NCBI RefSeq assembly: GCF_000423705.1
Contig: NZ_KE384082.1
Coordinates: forward strand, 742,843-806,842
Origin: Stappia stellulata DSM 5886
GTDB lineage: Bacteria; Pseudomonadota; Alphaproteobacteria; Rhizobiales; Stappiaceae
DNA length: 64,000 nucleotides
Direction of reading: 5' to 3'
The position numbers and the translations under genes were made by a program. Positions 15,873-24,860 of this stretch are shown piece after piece (the first letter of the stretch is position 1; each line of letters opens with the position of its first letter). A model generated the notes under the pieces. The model was not told the DNA's origin and did not search any database. It saw nothing but the letters and a program-made list of their open reading frames with translations.

Positions 15873-17099
15873 ATGAAGCTCGCGGATCTCGAGACCTTCG
15901 TCGTCGGCAACCCTCCACCGGGCTTCGGCGGGCGCTACTTCGTCTTCGTAAAACTGACGACCGCCTGCGGGATCGTCGGCTACGGCGAGATCTATGCGGC
16001 AGCCTTCTCGCCATTCGTCGTGGAACAGATGGCGCGAGACGTTTTCGTCCGCTATCTCGACGGCACCGACCCCTTCCGTTGCGAGGCTTTCTTTCGCCGC
16101 GCCTATGGTTCGGGCTTTTCGCAGCGCCCCGATCCGTCGATGGCGGGCGTTGTCTCCGGGCTTGAGATGGCGATGTGGGACATTGTCGGCAAGGCGGTCG
16201 ACAAACCCGTTCATGCATTGCTTGGCGGCACTGTGCATGAGCGCTTGCGCAGTTACACATATCTCTACCCCGCACAGGGAGAGGATCCGGCGATCTTCTA
16301 CCTAGATGCGGACCGGGCGGCGGAAACGGCAGAGCGCTATGTCGCACAGGGTTTCACGGCGGTAAAATTCGATCCCGCCGGCCCCTATTCCGTGCATGGC
16401 GGCCACCAGCCGGATCTGGAGACGCTTTATCGCTCGCAGGAGTTCTGCCGCAAGCTGCGCGAGGCTGTCGGAACAAAGGCCGACCTGCTGTTTGGAACGC
16501 ACGGCCAGTTCACCGCCTCCGGCGCGCTGCGCCTGGCGCGCCGGCTTGAGGCCTATGATCCGCTTTGGTTCGAGGAACCCGTGCCACCGGATATGCCGGA
16601 GGAAATGGCAAAGGTCGCGCGCGGCACCGCCATTCCGGTTGCGACCGGCGAACGGCTTTGCACCAAATGGGAGTTCGCCCGGGTGCTGACAAGCGGGGCC
16701 GCCTCGATCCTGCAGATGAACCTCGGCCGGGTCGGAGGGCTGTTGGAGGCGAAGAAAATTTCCGGCATGGCGGAAGCCTTTCACGCCCAGATCGCGCCGC
16801 ACCTTTATTGCGGGCCGATTGTGGCGGCCGCCAATATCCAGCTGGCCGCCTGCTCGCCCAACTTCCTGATCCTGGAAAGCATCGGAAAATTCGACGGCTT
16901 TCACGCCCGGCTGCTCAAGACGCCTATTGTCTGGGAAAACGGCTACGTGGTGACGCCGACGGCGCCGGGGCTGGGCGTGGAGCTTGATGAGGCAGTCGCC
17001 CGCGCCCATCCGTATGAGGGCCAAGGGCTGCACCTCGACATGACGCAAATTCCGGTCGATCCCGCCCGTGACGCCCGCTTCGGCGTGCCGCAGCCTTGA
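15873..17099 (+). CDS. Mandelate racemase/muconate lactonizing enzyme family protein (acid-sugar dehydratase-like)
   Basis: This 408-residue enolase-superfamily enzyme likely abstracts a proton alpha to a carboxylate, dehydrating a sugar acid. Seen are the N-terminal capping domain, a Lys in the second strand (VKFDP), two metal-ligand Glu motifs (WFEEP and TGER) and a catalytic His region (APHLYCGPIVAA). The C-terminal GLGVELDE matches galactonate dehydratase-like members. The position that usually supplies the first metal-ligand Asp (DFHGR in E. coli galactonate dehydratase) reads GTHGQ, so metal binding may differ. The ribosome site GGGAGACAGG precedes the ATG. It lies 48 bp after the MurA paralogue, so co-transcription is possible. 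The substrate is unknown. Confidence 0.82.
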   Translation: MKLADLETFVVGNPPPGFGGRYFVFVKLTTACGIVGYGEIYAAAFSPFVVEQMARDVFVRYLDGTDPFRCEAFFRRAYGSGFSQRPDPSMAGVVSGLEMAMWDIVGKAVDKPVHALLGGTVHERLRSYTYLYPAQGEDPAIFYLDADRAAETAERYVAQGFTAVKFDPAGPYSVHGGHQPDLETLYRSQEFCRKLREAVGTKADLLFGTHGQFTASGALRLARRLEAYDPLWFEEPVPPDMPEEMAKVARGTAIPVATGERLCTKWEFARVLTSGAASILQMNLGRVGGLLEAKKISGMAEAFHAQIAPHLYCGPIVAAANIQLAACSPNFLILESIGKFDGFHARLLKTPIVWENGYVVTPTAPGLGVELDEAVARAHPYEGQGLHLDMTQIPVDPARDARFGVPQP

Positions 17100-17123
17100 A
17101 GGCGCGGCACGCGCCGGGCGGCA

Positions 17124-18404
17124 TCAGCCGTTCAGGTCGCGATCAAGGCGCGCACCGACACTGAGCACGCGGGCATCCTGGCCCTTCGCCCCGCCGATCA
17201 TCAGCGCTCCGGGACGTCCCGTCCCCGTCGTGCGCGTCGGCATGGTCATGGCGCAGGCATCGGCGAGATTGAGCAACGAGGTGTTGCGCAACATCGCCGC
17301 ATTGATCCGGTCGAAGTCGGCTTCGGCCTCGCGGATCGACGGCGGCAGGATCTGGAGCGTCGGCGCGATCAGCGCGTCGAAGCCCGAGAGTGCCTCGGCC
17401 AGGCGCGCGATCACGGCGCGCCGCTGCGCATAGGCCTCCGCGATCTCGTCCGCGGACGCGGATTCGCTGATACGGATGCGCGCGAGCACGCGCGGATCGC
17501 CGATCATGGCCAGTTGCGCCAGGTCGTCGGCATAGACCTCATGCGCTTCCGCCGAAACAAGCAGCCGATTGAGACCGAGCGCTTCGTGAAGAAAGCTCAG
17601 GTCCAGCTCCATGAGCGTATGACCGCACGCGACAAGCCGCGTCTTTGCCGCCTCGAAATGCCCGGCCGACCAGTCGTCGAGATCGTTGGTGAAGGCCCCG
17701 ACGGGAACCGCGAGCCGCAAGGGCTCGGCTGGTGCCTCGACCGCTTCGGCCGGCGTATCGCTCATGACGGCGAAGGCGGAGAGCATCGTTGCGAAATCGC
17801 GTGCCAGGGGCCCGCAGGAATCGAAGGAGCTTGCAAGCGGGTGTACGCCCTGAAGCGGCACCGCGTCCTGGCTCGGCTTGTGACCGTAAAGACCGTTGAT
17901 GGCGGCCGGGATGCGCACCGATCCGCCCGTGTCCGTACCAAGCGCGACGTCGGCAAGGTCAAGACCGACGGAGACAGCCCCGCCGGAGGTGGAGCCGCCA
18001 GGGATTCCGTCCGCGTCGAACACATTGGCCGGCGTGCCGTAGTGCGGGTTCAGTCCGACGCCGGAATAGGCCAGCTCGCTCATTGTCGTGCGGCCGAAGG
18101 GAACGGCGCCTGCCGCCTTGATACGCTGGATGACCGGGCAATCCGCAGAAGCAGGGTCCCGGTCGCGAAGCAACCGTGAGGCGGCGGTGGTGCGCTGACC
18201 CGCCTCGTCGTAGAGATCCTTGACACTGACCAGAAGGCCGGAGAGCGGCAGCGGCCGGTCGGCCGCCGCAATGCGGGCCTCGGCAGCCTCTGCATCCTTG
18301 CGGATACGCGCCGGGTCGAACTGCGTGAACAGCTTGCCCGCGGTCTCGCCCATGGCCTCCACCCGCGCAATCGCGGCTTCGGCCTTCTTGACTGTCTCTC
18401 CCAT
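17124..18404 (-). CDS. Amidase (amidase-signature family)
   Basis: This 426-residue hydrolase carries the Ser-cisSer-Lys triad of the amidase-signature family: Lys in VSVKDLYDEAG, the Gly/Ser-rich GGSTSGGAVS, and the nucleophile region GTDTGGSVRIPAA. It should hydrolyse a small amide or a ring-opened lactam in the cytosol. The start at 18404 follows GGAGGGG. It is the last gene of a leftward cluster with DUF2848, a TRAP transporter, a DUF1445 protein and a LysR regulator. This suggests it acts on the compound brought in by the TRAP system. The exact substrate is not known. Confidence 0.85.
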   Translation of the reverse strand: MGETVKKAEAAIARVEAMGETAGKLFTQFDPARIRKDAEAAEARIAAADRPLPLSGLLVSVKDLYDEAGQRTTAASRLLRDRDPASADCPVIQRIKAAGAVPFGRTTMSELAYSGVGLNPHYGTPANVFDADGIPGGSTSGGAVSVGLDLADVALGTDTGGSVRIPAAINGLYGHKPSQDAVPLQGVHPLASSFDSCGPLARDFATMLSAFAVMSDTPAEAVEAPAEPLRLAVPVGAFTNDLDDWSAGHFEAAKTRLVACGHTLMELDLSFLHEALGLNRLLVSAEAHEVYADDLAQLAMIGDPRVLARIRISESASADEIAEAYAQRRAVIARLAEALSGFDALIAPTLQILPPSIREAEADFDRINAAMLRNTSLLNLADACAMTMPTRTTGTGRPGALMIGGAKGQDARVLSVGARLDRDLNG

Positions 18405-18452
18405 ATCCCCTCCGGTCGGATGCCCGCGCACCCTCGTCAAACGAAACGCCGA

Positions 18453-19124
18453 TCACGAGACGATCGGCAGTGTCCTGATCTGGTAGCGGTGCGCGATGGT
18501 GCGATCAAGTTCGGGATCGCGCAATTCCATCCGGAAGGCTGCCGCGGGGCGCACTCCGCCGATGGCGCCAAAGGTCCCGCACAGAACGGCCGCAGCGTTG
18601 CGGGCGGAGGACGTCAGGCCGGCGCCGTCGATCAGTTGCTGCAGCGGACGGATCGAGGCAATCGTTCCCTCCTGATACAGCGTCCACTCCGCCTCCGGCT
18701 TTTCCTGGATCCAGGACCGCAGCTCCAGGCTTTCCAGCCGGTTGGCAACCTCGGACAGGCGCCACAGGTCGCGCGCCACAGGCTTGGCGCAGATCTGCTT
18801 GGACAACGCCACCGAATGCGCTTCCAGCTCGCGGTCGGTGTGGTCGGACGCAAGCCCGAGATAGAATTCGCCCGCATGGGAAACGATAAAGGGTTCGACC
18901 TCGCCCGATGTTCCCTCCCCGACGACCTCGATTTCGGCCGCCTGGGTCAACTGGTCGGCCGCGCAACGATAGTAGAGCGGCACGGCGGAGGGGGGCGCCA
19001 CGCCAAGCGCGGCAAGCTCGTCGATGTGATGACGGATCGCCTCCGGGTCCCGGCCGGTCCAGCCGGCGACGGTGAGATCGCGGACGTCGATGGACATGAC
19101 ACCATCGTCGAGAAAGAATTCCAT
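18453..19124 (-). CDS. DUF2848 family protein
   Basis: This 223-residue cytosolic protein resembles the DUF2848 family by overall pattern (for example RCAADQLTQAAEIEVVGEGT, SDHTDRELEAHSVALSKQICAK and VLCGTFGAIGG). The family has a fold related to fumarylacetoacetate-hydrolase-like proteins and is usually found beside amidase and transporter genes. No function is proven. The start at 19124 follows AAGGGCCTGAA. It lies 48 bp upstream of the amidase and 13 bp downstream of the TRAP large permease, consistent with one operon. Confidence 0.75.
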   Translation of the reverse strand: MEFFLDDGVMSIDVRDLTVAGWTGRDPEAIRHHIDELAALGVAPPSAVPLYYRCAADQLTQAAEIEVVGEGTSGEVEPFIVSHAGEFYLGLASDHTDRELEAHSVALSKQICAKPVARDLWRLSEVANRLESLELRSWIQEKPEAEWTLYQEGTIASIRPLQQLIDGAGLTSSARNAAAVLCGTFGAIGGVRPAAAFRMELRDPELDRTIAHRYQIRTLPIVS

Positions 19125-19137
19125 TTCAGGCCCTTTT

Positions 19138-20418
19138 TTAAAGACTGTTCGGAAGGAAGAGGGCGACATCCGGCACCAGCACCAGCAGCGCCACCATCGC
19201 CAGCATGACGAGCACATAAGGGATGGTTCCGACCATCACCTCAGACAGGGTCCCGGACTTGCGCGCGCCCTGCACGACATAGAGGTTCAGCCCCACCGGC
19301 GGCGTGATCAGCGCCATTTCCACCAGCACGATCATTAGGATGCCGAACCACACCGGATCATAGCCGAGGCCGATGACCACGGGGACGACGATGGGGATGG
19401 TCGCCACCATCAGCGACAGCGTCTCGATGAAGAAGCCGAGCACGATGTAGAGCAGGATCACCACGAGCAGCGTCCCGACAGGCGGCAGGTCCAGGCCGGT
19501 GAGCATCGCCTGCAACTCGCGACCGAGCCCCGCGGAGGCCAACGTGAAATTGAGAAAATAGGCGCCGGTGATCACCAGCATGATCATGGCGGTGATGCCG
19601 ATGGTCCCGAGCAGGCTGTCGCGCATCATGCGCATCGACACCCCGCCATGCGCGGCGGCGATGGCGAGCGCAATCGCCACACCGACGGCAGCCGATTCCG
19701 TCGGCGTCGCCCAGCCGGCGTAGATCGTGCCGATCACCACGGAAAAGAGAATGAGGATCGGAATAAGTTGCAGCAGGCTGGCGAAGCGCTCGCTCCAGCC
19801 GAAGCTGCGGCTTTCCCCGCCGAGCGAAGGCCTGATCTTGCACAGGATGGCCGTGATAACGACGAAGGCCAGCGCCATCATCAGCCCGGGCAAAAGACCG
19901 GCAAGAAAGAGGCGCGGGATCGAGGTTTGCGTCAGGAAACCATAGACGATCAGGTTGATCGACGGCGGGATCAGAATGCCCAGCGTTCCACCCGCGGCAA
20001 TCGCCCCGGAAAACAGACGCGGGTCGTAGCCGAGCCGCTCCGCCTGCGGCATGGCGACAGTCGCGACCGTCGCGGCCGTTGCCACCGACGAGCCGGAGGT
20101 GGCGGAGAACATTGTCGCCGTGCCGATGTTGGCGTGGATCAACCCGCCCGGCAGCCAGGAGAACCACTTGTCGAGCGAGGCATAGGTCTTTTCCGCCACG
20201 CCGCCGCGCACCAGGATTTCGCCAAGCAACACGAAGAAGGGAATGGCAATCAGCGTGGCGTGATTGGAGGCCGACCAGACCACCTGCCCCAGGCCCCGCA
20301 TGAGCGGAAAGGCAGAGAAAAACTGGTCAATGCCGAACCCGAGCAAAAACAGCACGATGCCGACGGGAATGGAGAGGGACAAGAGCCCCAGCAGCGCGAC
20401 CGCGACGCTCCAGATCAT
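19138..20418 (-). CDS. dctM: TRAP transporter large permease (DctM)
   Basis: This 426-residue inner-membrane protein has about twelve hydrophobic segments. It shows the DctM hallmarks ATMFSATSGSSVATAATVAT and GGTLGILIPPSINLIVYG. It forms the ion-coupled transport channel together with the small permease and accepts solute from the periplasmic receptor. Its start overlaps the stop of the small-permease gene by four bases (ATGA), so translation is probably coupled. Confidence 0.93.
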   Translation of the reverse strand: MIWSVAVALLGLLSLSIPVGIVLFLLGFGIDQFFSAFPLMRGLGQVVWSASNHATLIAIPFFVLLGEILVRGGVAEKTYASLDKWFSWLPGGLIHANIGTATMFSATSGSSVATAATVATVAMPQAERLGYDPRLFSGAIAAGGTLGILIPPSINLIVYGFLTQTSIPRLFLAGLLPGLMMALAFVVITAILCKIRPSLGGESRSFGWSERFASLLQLIPILILFSVVIGTIYAGWATPTESAAVGVAIALAIAAAHGGVSMRMMRDSLLGTIGITAMIMLVITGAYFLNFTLASAGLGRELQAMLTGLDLPPVGTLLVVILLYIVLGFFIETLSLMVATIPIVVPVVIGLGYDPVWFGILMIVLVEMALITPPVGLNLYVVQGARKSGTLSEVMVGTIPYVLVMLAMVALLVLVPDVALFLPNSL

Positions 20419-20963
20419 TGCTCGGTCTCCCCTTCAGAACCCGGCCCGACGAGGGCTTCCACCTTGGCAAAGTCGCGACGCACGAGAAGCGCGCAGGTCA
20501 GCGCAACGAGCACGCAGGCCGAGACGGCAAACCAGACCCATCCCGAAAACCACACGACCTGCGGGATCCACAAGGGCGTTTCCAGCGGCGTGTTCGCGCG
20601 CGACGAGCGGGTGATCGATTTTTCCAGAACCGGCCAGGCCTGGAAGGCGATGATGCTGACGGTCGCGGCCAGGACGGTGATCGCGAAGAGATCCATCAGC
20701 GCCTTGCCGCCGGCGCGAAGCTTGTAGCGGATCAGGTCGATGCGCACATGGGCAAGCTCGGTGAGCGCATAGGAGAGGCCCCAACTCGCCACCCCGGCCA
20801 TGACATAGCCGGAGATCTCGTCGGACCCGCCAAGAGAGCGGGCGAACTGGCGCATCGTGATGTCGACGATGATGAACCCGGCGGTGACGAGAAGCACCAT
20901 CCCAAGGACCAATGCGATCATCTTATTGAGACGGCGCAGGGCCGTGGCAATTGTATCGATCAT
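20415..20963 (-). CDS. dctQ: TRAP transporter small permease (DctQ)
   Basis: This 182-residue membrane protein has four hydrophobic helices (around residues 15-35, 50-70, 90-110 and 130-155). It contains the DctQ-type segment RQFARSLGGSDEISGYVMAG. It partners DctM in the inner membrane. It lies 28 bp after the receptor gene and overlaps dctM by four bases. Confidence 0.9.
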   Translation of the reverse strand: MIDTIATALRRLNKMIALVLGMVLLVTAGFIIVDITMRQFARSLGGSDEISGYVMAGVASWGLSYALTELAHVRIDLIRYKLRAGGKALMDLFAITVLAATVSIIAFQAWPVLEKSITRSSRANTPLETPLWIPQVVWFSGWVWFAVSACVLVALTCALLVRRDFAKVEALVGPGSEGETEQ

Positions 20964-20991
20964 GTCTCGGTCTCCGCCGGGTTCTCTTGCA

Positions 20992-22041
20992 TCAGTTCAG
21001 CGGGATCGAAACGCCGACGACTTCGCCGACGCTGTCGTTCCAGCGCTTGGCCCAGTCGTCGCCGGCACGCTCGGCCCACTCCGGCAGCACCGTCTCGGTC
21101 AGGATCGTGCGGGCTGCGGCGATATCCGCCTCGCTCGGCTCGACCAGTTTCAGCGATGCCGGATCGCCGGCGGTGCATTCGCCGTTGCCGGTCAGACAGG
21201 CGATGTCGCCCTCAAGCGAACCTGCCGCCACATCCCAGGCCGGAGCCTCGAACTTCGTGGTGACCTGCTCCTGAATCAGGGCCTTGGTCTCGTCCGACAG
21301 GCTGTTCCAGCGGTCCATGTTCATCGCAGTCACGACGGCGTCCCAGCCGCCGAGCGGCAGTGTCATCAACGTGTCGGTGACTTCCCACCAGCCAGCTGAA
21401 TAGCCCGAACCGGAACCGGTCACCGCGCAATCGATCACGCCGCGCTCCAGCGCGCCCGGCACTTCCGAGAAGCCGACGTTCACACCCTCGGCGCCAAGCG
21501 CTTCGAGGAACTTGGTCGTCATGCGACCCGAGCCGCGGATCTTCTTGCCTTCAAGATCGGCGAGCGAGGACATTTCGCCCTTGCAGAAGACGACCTGCGG
21601 CGGATAGGGCGCAATGGCGAGAAGCTTGGCGTTGAAGCGGTTGGCGAAGATCTCCTCCACCATCGGGCGGGCGGCTTCCACCATCGCCTTGGCTTGTGCG
21701 GCGGTGGTCGCGAGCAGCGGAACGTCGAGGCCTTCGAGCTCAGGCGCGTCGCCCACGGCATAGTCGGCAACGGTCATGCCAACGTCGAACACGCCGTCGC
21801 CGAGCATGCGGAAGACGTCGCCGCCCTTGATGCCCATCTGGTCGTGCGTGGTCAGCTGGACGGTGATGTCGCCGCCGGACGCCTCGGGAAGCGTTTCGGT
21901 CCAGAACGGTGCCTCGAACTGCTTGTGCAGCGGCAGGCCGCTCCAGCTGCCGACAACGGAAATCTCCTCGGCAGCCACTGGCGCAAGCGCCAGCAGGGAG
22001 ACCGCCGAGGCGGCCGCGATACGGGTAAGAGCACGTTTCAT
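20992..22041 (-). CDS. dctP: TRAP transporter periplasmic receptor (DctP family)
   Basis: This 349-residue protein has a signal peptide (MKRALTRIAAASAVSLLALA, cleavage after VAA) and binds the solute in the periplasm. The conserved Arg that usually holds the substrate carboxylate probably lies in the GKKIRGSGRMTTKFLEALGA segment. The motif VIDCAVTGSGSGYSAGWWEV is also family-typical. The start at 22041 follows AGAGGAGAGTTGAC. Substrates of such receptors are usually organic acids. The surrounding amidase and DUF1445 genes suggest an amide- or lactam-containing acid. Confidence 0.9.
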   Translation of the reverse strand: MKRALTRIAAASAVSLLALAPVAAEEISVVGSWSGLPLHKQFEAPFWTETLPEASGGDITVQLTTHDQMGIKGGDVFRMLGDGVFDVGMTVADYAVGDAPELEGLDVPLLATTAAQAKAMVEAARPMVEEIFANRFNAKLLAIAPYPPQVVFCKGEMSSLADLEGKKIRGSGRMTTKFLEALGAEGVNVGFSEVPGALERGVIDCAVTGSGSGYSAGWWEVTDTLMTLPLGGWDAVVTAMNMDRWNSLSDETKALIQEQVTTKFEAPAWDVAAGSLEGDIACLTGNGECTAGDPASLKLVEPSEADIAAARTILTETVLPEWAERAGDDWAKRWNDSVGEVVGVSIPLN

Positions 22042-22060
22042 GTCAACTCTCCTCTGGTTA

Positions 22061-22915
22061 TCAGGTCGACGTTTGACGGGCACCGCCGAGAGAAAACTCG
22101 GCTGCATCCGCGGATAGATCTGTGACGAGCATGTGGCCCGGCTCATGGGTGATCGCGAGTTGGGGACGGGCGGTGCGGATCGCCATTTGCGGGGTCACGC
22201 CGCAGGCCCAGAACACCGGAATGTCGCCGGACCGGAGGGCTGGCACATCGCCGAAGTCCGGTTTCGACAGATCGGCAATGCCGATTTCAGCCGGATCGCC
22301 AATGTGCACCGGCGCACCATGGGCGAGACGGTAGCGATCGGACAAAAGCACCGCCTGGATCGCGTCGGCGGCGCGGAAGGCGCGCATCGATACGACCATC
22401 GGGCCGGAAAACGGGCCGGCCGGCTGTGTCGGGATCGAGGTCACATACATCGCGACATTCCGCTCCTCGGCGATATGCGGAAGCCCGATCCCGGCGCGAA
22501 GAATGGCGGCCTCGAAGGAAAAGGAACAGCCGAGCACGAAGGAGACGAGATCATCCCGCCAGACCGATCCCAGATCGGAAACGGTGGCGTGTCCCTGAGT
22601 GCCCGCCTCGAACACCCGGTAGGCGCCAATGTCGGTGCGGATGTCGAGATCGCGACCGAGTGCGGGAATGGTCGGGTCGCCCGGCTCGGAGATGCCGATC
22701 ACTGGACACGGCTTGGGGTTGCGCTGGCAGTAGCGCAGGAAGTCACCCGCAAGCGCGCCTGGCAGAATGGCAAGGTTGCCTTGCAGGTGCCCGTCGGCAC
22801 AGCCGGAGGTGGGGCCGCGAAAGTGGCCTGCGCGTATGGCGCGACGCAAATCGGCCGGAGACAGCCGGCGCGGGCCGCTTGCCGTCTGCGGGTGTGTTTT
22901 GGCTGTAGCCGTCAC
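22061..22915 (-). CDS. DUF1445 / putative hydro-lyase (D-glutamate cyclase-like) protein
   Basis: This 284-residue cytosolic protein matches the DUF1445 family in length and pattern: the C-terminal FWACGVTPQMAI motif, SFVLGCSFSFEAAIL and GPMVVSMRAF. The family is labelled putative hydro-lyase. Part of the mammalian mitochondrial D-glutamate cyclase, which interconverts D-glutamate and 5-oxo-D-proline, is related to it. Its place immediately upstream of the TRAP receptor gene suggests it processes the transported acid. The start is a GTG. Confidence 0.82.
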   Translation of the reverse strand: MTATAKTHPQTASGPRRLSPADLRRAIRAGHFRGPTSGCADGHLQGNLAILPGALAGDFLRYCQRNPKPCPVIGISEPGDPTIPALGRDLDIRTDIGAYRVFEAGTQGHATVSDLGSVWRDDLVSFVLGCSFSFEAAILRAGIGLPHIAEERNVAMYVTSIPTQPAGPFSGPMVVSMRAFRAADAIQAVLLSDRYRLAHGAPVHIGDPAEIGIADLSKPDFGDVPALRSGDIPVFWACGVTPQMAIRTARPQLAITHEPGHMLVTDLSADAAEFSLGGARQTST

Positions 22916-22994
22916 GATCCGCTTGCCCTCCCTTGTATGACAAGTGGAGGATTGCGGCCTGATTTGATCTTGTCAAGTTATCGTCAGAAGTTTT

Positions 22995-23900
22995 TTATGA
23001 TCTTTTTTCGTGATCATATTGATCGCAGGCCAAGGCGATGGAGGCAACCGCCGCCCCCAGCTCGGCATTTCGTTCCGGCATATAGGCAACCATGAAGCGC
23101 AGATTGGCGAGCTTCGCACCATCGACCACCGGCAGCGGTTTTATGCTTTTGCCGAAGGGTTCGGCCTCCGCCATGCGTTCGGGCAGGACCCCGATGCCAA
23201 ATCCGTCCGCCACCAGGTGAATGACGGTCGAGAGCGACGCCGATCCGTGCAGCTCGATCGCCGGCAGGTCCGGCGCCGAGAGCAAAGCCTCCAGCTCTCG
23301 AAACGGTGGCGTCGCCTTGGGAAAGGTGACGATCGTGTGGTTCGCAAGCTCCGTGAGCGAAAACGGCTGCGCGGTCAACGGCATGTCGAGAGCCGCGTAC
23401 CATCCGAGCTTCAGCGGCGTAAGGGCAACGGAGGCCGCCCCGCGCGGAACGCTCTCGCGCAGCAGGATCGCGACATCCAGTTCATCGTCGGCAAGCGCGG
23501 CGCTCAACTGACCGGAGGTATCGACCGACAGTTCGAACCGAACGCGCGGATGCGCATTCTTCAGCTGCGCCAGAAGGTCGGACAGAAGCGTGTGAACGAT
23601 TGTCTCCGCGACGCCGATGCGCACAGTGCCGCTCAACCCCCCGGGCCGGGTGATCTCCTGCACCAGCCGGTCGCGCGCCGCCACAAGCCGGTGCGCCTCC
23701 TCCACAAAGCGCCGTCCGACGGGGGTCAGCCGCACCTGCCGCCGGGCCCGGTCGAAGATCTGGATCCCGAGGCGCTTTTCCAGCGCCAGCACCCGGTTGG
23801 AGATCGCCGACTGCGACAGTCCGTATTTCTGCGCCGCTGCCCGGAACCCGCCGGCGCGCACGATATCCTGCAGGATCTCGATATCTTTCAGCTCAAACAC
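22995..23900 (-). CDS. LysR-type transcriptional regulator
   Basis: This 301-residue regulator has an N-terminal winged helix-turn-helix (FRAAAQKYGLSQSAISNRVLAL, about residues 17-38) and a periplasmic-binding-like co-inducer domain. GTG 23900 is preferred over the in-frame TTG 23903 because AGGAGG then lies six bases upstream. It is co-directional with and just upstream of the DUF1445-TRAP-amidase genes, so it probably activates that operon in response to the substrate. It is also divergent from the LysE gene. Confidence 0.87.
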   Translation of the reverse strand: MFELKDIEILQDIVRAGGFRAAAQKYGLSQSAISNRVLALEKRLGIQIFDRARRQVRLTPVGRRFVEEAHRLVAARDRLVQEITRPGGLSGTVRIGVAETIVHTLLSDLLAQLKNAHPRVRFELSVDTSGQLSAALADDELDVAILLRESVPRGAASVALTPLKLGWYAALDMPLTAQPFSLTELANHTIVTFPKATPPFRELEALLSAPDLPAIELHGSASLSTVIHLVADGFGIGVLPERMAEAEPFGKSIKPLPVVDGAKLANLRFMVAYMPERNAELGAAVASIALACDQYDHEKRS

Positions 23901-24208
23901 CAACCGCCTCCTCTCGCGCGCGCACCGCCCCTGGTGATGGTCGAAGCACCTTAGTCAATTGACGCCTTCTGTCACGCAGACAGGGCGCGTCCGGTCCAGG
24001 GAGGTACCAATCGTCGGGATGTTCGGCGCCGTCGATTTTCAAGTCTTGATTGTCCCGCGCCGGATCGGCTTATCTGTGGGTCCTCATGCCCGATGCCATC
24101 GCCTCCCCGACGATGGCACGCATCGCCCTCCTGACCTGCAGCCGGTCGCCAGATTGCCGAACGCCGACTTTCCCGCCCGCATCGGCTGAAAACGAAACGA
24201 ACCGCGCC
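23901..24208. promoter_or_regulatory. Divergent LysR/LysE intergenic region
   Basis: This 308-bp gap between divergent genes should contain both promoters. An 8-bp palindrome, TCAATTGA, lies near 23956-23963, close to the LysR start, and could be part of a LysR-binding site. No other gene is seen. Confidence 0.4.
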
Positions 24209-24820
24209 ATGTCCTTCGAACAGCTCTTTGGTTTCGCCGCTTTCGCCTATGTGGCTTCGGCGACACCCGGCCCCAACAACATCCTGTTGACCGCCGTCGG
24301 CGGCGCCGGAGGCATTCGCGCGGGCCTGCCCGTGCTCCTGGGGATCGTCCTCGGCTTTGCCACGATGGTGTTCCTGCTGGCCTTCGGACTCGGACGGACA
24401 GTCTTCACCATGGACGCCGTGCTCGACACCATCCGATACGGCGGCCTCGCGGTCCTCGCCTGGCTTGCCTGGAAGATCGCGACCGCACCGGTCGCCCAGG
24501 CCGACGAACCCGCGCCGGACCTTGGTCGGCGCGGCAGTTTCCTCGGCGCGGCGCTGTTTCAATGGGTCAACCCGAAAGCCTGGATCGTGGCGGCGGGAGC
24601 AATCACCTCGTTCCTGCAGCCCGACCTGCCGGTTCTCGCCCAGGCCACGACCCTTGCCGCCGTATTCATCCTGGCCGGGGCGTTCGGTTGTCTGCCCTGG
24701 CTTGCCTTCGGCGCGCTGGTCAAACGCTTCCTGCGCGACCCGCTTCACGCCCGCCTGTTCAACGTGGCGATGGCGCTGCTGCTGGTGATCTCGATGCTGC
24801 TGGTCATTTTCGGCGGCTGA
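24209..24820 (+). CDS. LysE family amino-acid exporter
   Basis: This 203-residue inner-membrane protein has five or six hydrophobic helices and the LysE/RhtB hallmark near the N-terminus, YVASATPGPNNILLTAVGGA. A second conserved stretch, FQWVNPKAWIVAAGAI, follows. The family exports amino acids or derivatives. The start at 24209 is set by the family pattern, since the ribosome site is weak. The substrate is unknown; the divergent LysR gene might respond to it. Confidence 0.85.
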   Translation: MSFEQLFGFAAFAYVASATPGPNNILLTAVGGAGGIRAGLPVLLGIVLGFATMVFLLAFGLGRTVFTMDAVLDTIRYGGLAVLAWLAWKIATAPVAQADEPAPDLGRRGSFLGAALFQWVNPKAWIVAAGAITSFLQPDLPVLAQATTLAAVFILAGAFGCLPWLAFGALVKRFLRDPLHARLFNVAMALLLVISMLLVIFGG

Positions 24821-24860
24821 CGCAAACATCGCGCCAGCCACCCTTTGCCTGTCTGCGGGG

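Noticed and set aside
22997-23017. ATGATC...GATCAT hairpin at the end of the LysR gene, considered as a terminator
   Set aside because: On the coding strand the stem is followed by A residues, not T; short and weak.
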